Assembly (NCBI RefSeq): GCF_018260555.1
Contig: NZ_JAGLBB010000001.1
Span: 109,843-128,698, forward strand
Length of the DNA stretch: 18,856 nucleotides
Direction: 5' to 3'
Source: Deinococcus sp.
GTDB taxonomy: Bacteria > Deinococcota > Deinococci > Deinococcales > Deinococcaceae
Shown: piece by piece, positions 16,579 to 18,856 of the stretch
How the letters are laid out: each line of letters begins with the position of its first letter
Position numbering within the stretch: the stretch's first letter is position 1
Program-made: the position numbers and the translations under genes
Notes under the pieces: model-generated
What the model was told of the DNA's origin: nothing
What the model saw: only the letters and a program-made list of their open reading frames with translations
Database searches by the model: none

Positions 16579-18633
16579 ATGAACCGACTGGCCCAGGAAA
16601 GCAGCCCGTACCTCGCGCAGCACGCCGCCAACCCGGTGGACTGGTGGCCGTGGGGCCCGGAGGCGTTCGCGGAGGCCTCACGGCGCGGCGTGCCGGTGCT
16701 GCTGTCCGTGGGGTACTCCACGTGCCACTGGTGCCACGTCATGGCGCACGAGAGTTTCGAGGATGAGGCGACGGCGGCGTTCATGAACCGGCACTTTGTG
16801 AACGTGAAGGTGGACCGCGAGGAGCGCCCGGACGTGGACGCGGTGTACATGGCGGCCACGCAGGCCATGACCGGGCAGGGCGGCTGGCCCATGACGGTGT
16901 TCCTGACGGACGCGGGCGAACCGTTCTACGCCGGCACATACTTCCCGCCGCAGGACGGGCACGGCCTGCCGAGTTTCATGAGGGTCATGGGCAGCGTGGA
17001 GCGTGCGTGGCGCGAGGAGCGCAGCACCTTGCTGGGGAACGCGCAGGCGCTGACGGCGCACGTGCGCGAGGCCGCCCAGCCCCGCCCGTCTGAGGGGTCG
17101 TTCGGGCTGGAACTGCTGGAACGCGGCGTGGACAACCTGCGGCGCACGTTCGACGCGGACCGTGGGGGCTTCGGCGGGGCACCGAAGTTCCCGGCGCCCA
17201 CCACCCTGGATTTCCTGCTGACCCGCCCGGACGGGCAGCACATGGCCCTGCACACGCTGCGGCGCATGCTGGCGGGTGGCCTGCACGATCAGCTGGGCGG
17301 CGGCTTTCACCGCTACAGCGTGGATGACGCGTGGCAGGTGCCGCACTTCGAGAAGATGCTGTACGACAACGCGCAGCTCACGCGGACCCTGCTGCGGGCG
17401 TATCAGGTCAGCGGTGACGGGCTGTTCGCGCAGGCGGCGCGGGGCACGCTGGAGTACCTGCGCCGCGAAATGCTCTCCCCGGACGGGGGTTTCTACAGCG
17501 CGCAGGACGCCGACACGCACACCGAGCGCGGCGGCGTGGAGGGCCTGACGTTCACCTGGACGCCCGCCGAGGTGCAGGCGGCGCTCGGGCCGGGCCACGA
17601 GGAGGACGCGGCGCTGCTCGCGCGGCACCTGGGCATCACGGACCCCGGTAACTTCGAGGACCCGCACCAGCGCTCGTACGGGCGGCGCAGCGTGCCGTTC
17701 GTGGCCGCCCCCGTACCGGGTCTGGCGGCCGAGCTGGGGCAGCCGGAAGCGGACGTACAGGCCCGCCTGGACGCCCTGAAGGCGCGCCTGCTGGCGGCGC
17801 GCCAGGCGCGGACGCAGCCCGGGACGGACGACAAGGTGCTGACCTCCTGGAACGGGCTGGCGCTGGCGGCCTTCGCGGACGGGGCGCGCATCCTGCGGGA
17901 ACCGGAATACCTGCACATTGCGCGGCGTAACGCCGACTTCGTGCGCACGCACCTGCGACTGCCGGACGGCACGCTCCGGCACTCCTGGAGCGGCACGCAG
18001 GCCCGCACCGAGGGACTGATGGAGGATCACGCGCTGTACGCGCTGGGCCTCGTGGCGCTGTTCCAGGCGGGCGGCGACCCCGCCGACCTGCACTGGGCGC
18101 GCGAGTTGTGGCAGGTCACGCAGCGGGACTTCTGGAGCGACGAGGCGGGCGTGTTCATGGCGTCCGGCGGCCGCGCCGAGACCCTGCTGACCCGGCAGGC
18201 GCAGGGCTTTGACAGCGCCGTGATCAGCGACAACGCCGCCGGGGCGCTGCTGGCCCTGTGGATGGACCGCTACTTCGCCCTGCCAGGAGCCGAGGACACC
18301 GCCCGGCGCACCGTGCAGAGCTTCCGTCACGACATGCTGGCCGCCGCCGGGGGGTTCGGGGGACTGTGGCAGGCCGCCGCGTTCCTGCACGCCCCGCACA
18401 CCGAGGTCGCCATCATCGGCACGCCCGGGGAACGCGCGCCGCTGGAGGCAGTCGCGGCCCGTCACGCGCTCCCGTTCACGGCACTGGCCTTCACGGAGGC
18501 GGGCGGCGACCTCCCCGTGCTGGAGGCCCGCCCCGGCGGCGGGCTGGGCTTCGTGTGCGTGAACCGCACCTGCGCCCTGCCCACCCGCGACGAGGCGGCG
18601 TTCGGCGCACAACTGGCCCGCCTGAACAACTAA
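16579..18633 (+). CDS. DUF255 / thioredoxin-fold protein of the YyaL-SPATA20 family
   Basis: 684-residue two-domain protein. Residues 1 to about 165 form the thioredoxin-like DUF255 domain: SSPYLAQHAANPVDWWPWG at 8-26 and the redox-type motif CHWC at 49-52 in SVGYSTCHWCHVMAHESF. NVKVDREERPDVDAVYM and GQGGWPMTVFL follow and are all diagnostic. The remainder is an alpha-barrel (six-hairpin glycosidase-like) domain with GGFGGAPKFPAPTTLDFLL, HDQLGGGFHRYSVDDAWQVPHFEKMLYDNAQL and DDKVLTSWNGLALAAFADGARIL. The C-terminus has CVNRTCALPT, also typical. The family occurs from bacteria to mammals; its biochemical role remains unclear. Length is normal, and start 16579 is supported by the TAGGGT box. The TAA stop (18631-18633) is the left border of a repeat element. 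Confidence 0.93.
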   Translation: MNRLAQESSPYLAQHAANPVDWWPWGPEAFAEASRRGVPVLLSVGYSTCHWCHVMAHESFEDEATAAFMNRHFVNVKVDREERPDVDAVYMAATQAMTGQGGWPMTVFLTDAGEPFYAGTYFPPQDGHGLPSFMRVMGSVERAWREERSTLLGNAQALTAHVREAAQPRPSEGSFGLELLERGVDNLRRTFDADRGGFGGAPKFPAPTTLDFLLTRPDGQHMALHTLRRMLAGGLHDQLGGGFHRYSVDDAWQVPHFEKMLYDNAQLTRTLLRAYQVSGDGLFAQAARGTLEYLRREMLSPDGGFYSAQDADTHTERGGVEGLTFTWTPAEVQAALGPGHEEDAALLARHLGITDPGNFEDPHQRSYGRRSVPFVAAPVPGLAAELGQPEADVQARLDALKARLLAARQARTQPGTDDKVLTSWNGLALAAFADGARILREPEYLHIARRNADFVRTHLRLPDGTLRHSWSGTQARTEGLMEDHALYALGLVALFQAGGDPADLHWARELWQVTQRDFWSDEAGVFMASGGRAETLLTRQAQGFDSAVISDNAAGALLALWMDRYFALPGAEDTARRTVQSFRHDMLAAAGGFGGLWQAAAFLHAPHTEVAIIGTPGERAPLEAVAARHALPFTALAFTEAGGDLPVLEARPGGGLGFVCVNRTCALPTRDEAAFGAQLARLNN

Positions 18634-18769
18634 TACGGACTCCGATTGAATGGGTTACAAAACCCGTTCAATCCGAGCGGAGCGAGTAGGAGCAAAACGG
18701 GTTCCGGACGTGGAGCTGGCAACCCGGTGATGTTCCGGGTTGTCGGCGAAACAATCGGAGTCCGTATAA
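18631..18769 (-). repeat. Repeat element, type A, with TAA direct repeats
   Basis: Element proper 18634-18766 (133 bp), bordered by TAA at 18631-18633 (the stop codon of the DUF255 gene) and TAA at 18767-18769. It is inverted relative to the copies at 9698 and 15426. Hairpins: 18644-18656 (GATTGAATGGGTT) with 18661-18673, fully paired with one G-T wobble, and 18715-18727 (GCTGGCAACCCGG) with 18735-18747, fully paired with two wobbles. Confidence 0.87.
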
Positions 18770-18856
18770 GTACGTTGAAGGTAACTGCTCAGCACGATAA
18801 ACACGGCAAAAAACGCTTGTTCCCGTTTTGTATGAGCATAATATTTACTGCAAATC
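18770..18856 (+). promoter_or_regulatory. A+T-rich region, possible promoter of a gene beyond the window
   Basis: This stretch is clearly richer in A+T than the rest of the window. It holds TTGTTC (18817-18822) and, 16 bp on, TAATAT (18839-18844), a plausible -35/-10 pair pointing right. An inverted repeat AAAACG (18810-18815) / CGTTTT (18824-18829) overlaps the -35 and could be an operator or a weak hairpin. No reading frame of note is present. Confidence 0.35.

Noticed and set aside
16678..18612. Long open frame (644 codons) on the minus strand opposite the DUF255 gene
   Set aside because: Arg/Gln/His-rich low-information translation opposite a well-recognised protein; a composition shadow.
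18824..18844. Radiation/desiccation response motif (palindromic operator known in Deinococcus)
   Set aside because: TATGAGCATA has short inverted arms but does not match the known 17-base motif; no other site in the window does either.

Overview
The window is GC-rich, densely coding bacterial chromosome, most probably from a Deinococcus species. This is inferred from four things: the gene set, the very high G+C, start codons sitting 6-9 bases behind TANNNT boxes (the leaderless arrangement known from Deinococcus), and intergenic repeats that resemble the small noncoding repeats of this genus. I see 16 protein genes, one of them cut by the window edge. There are no tRNA or rRNA genes, no CRISPR array and no complete insertion sequence.

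Layout. Positions 1-1129 (minus strand) hold the start of msrA and a TauE/SafE-type permease. Positions 1394-4793 (plus strand) hold tyrA with an ACT domain, a membrane acyltransferase-3 protein and a secreted alpha/beta hydrolase. Positions 4802-5107 are two repeat elements in tandem. Positions 5201-6954 (plus) are a small Ser/Thr kinase whose stop overlaps the start of holA, the clamp-loader delta subunit. Positions 7088-9693 (minus) hold a degenerate shikimate-dehydrogenase-like protein, a TspO-like membrane protein and an unknown membrane protein. argJ (minus) and a GMC oxidoreductase (plus) diverge around 11100. A small secreted protein ends at a strong terminator near 13416-13454. argS and a transglutaminase-like protein (minus) follow. 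A DUF255/thioredoxin-fold protein (plus) runs to 18633, then comes another repeat and an A+T-rich tail.

Most genes are housekeeping or single-gene units with their own promoter. tyrA, argJ and argS belong to amino-acid or translation metabolism but do not form an operon. The only clearly coupled pair is kinase-holA. I found no defence system, biosynthetic cluster or phage module.

The most notable content is the repeat family. Five elements of 132-134 bp and one longer variant share ends of the form TACGGAnTCCG. They are flanked by trinucleotides matching TNA or nearly so, and in three cases the two flanks are identical. Several copies begin or end exactly on a gene's stop codon. One copy lies between a -10 box and the start codon of the gene at 8935-9693; removing it on paper restores a normal leaderless promoter. 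Together this suggests a small non-autonomous mobile element with a 3-bp TNA target duplication.
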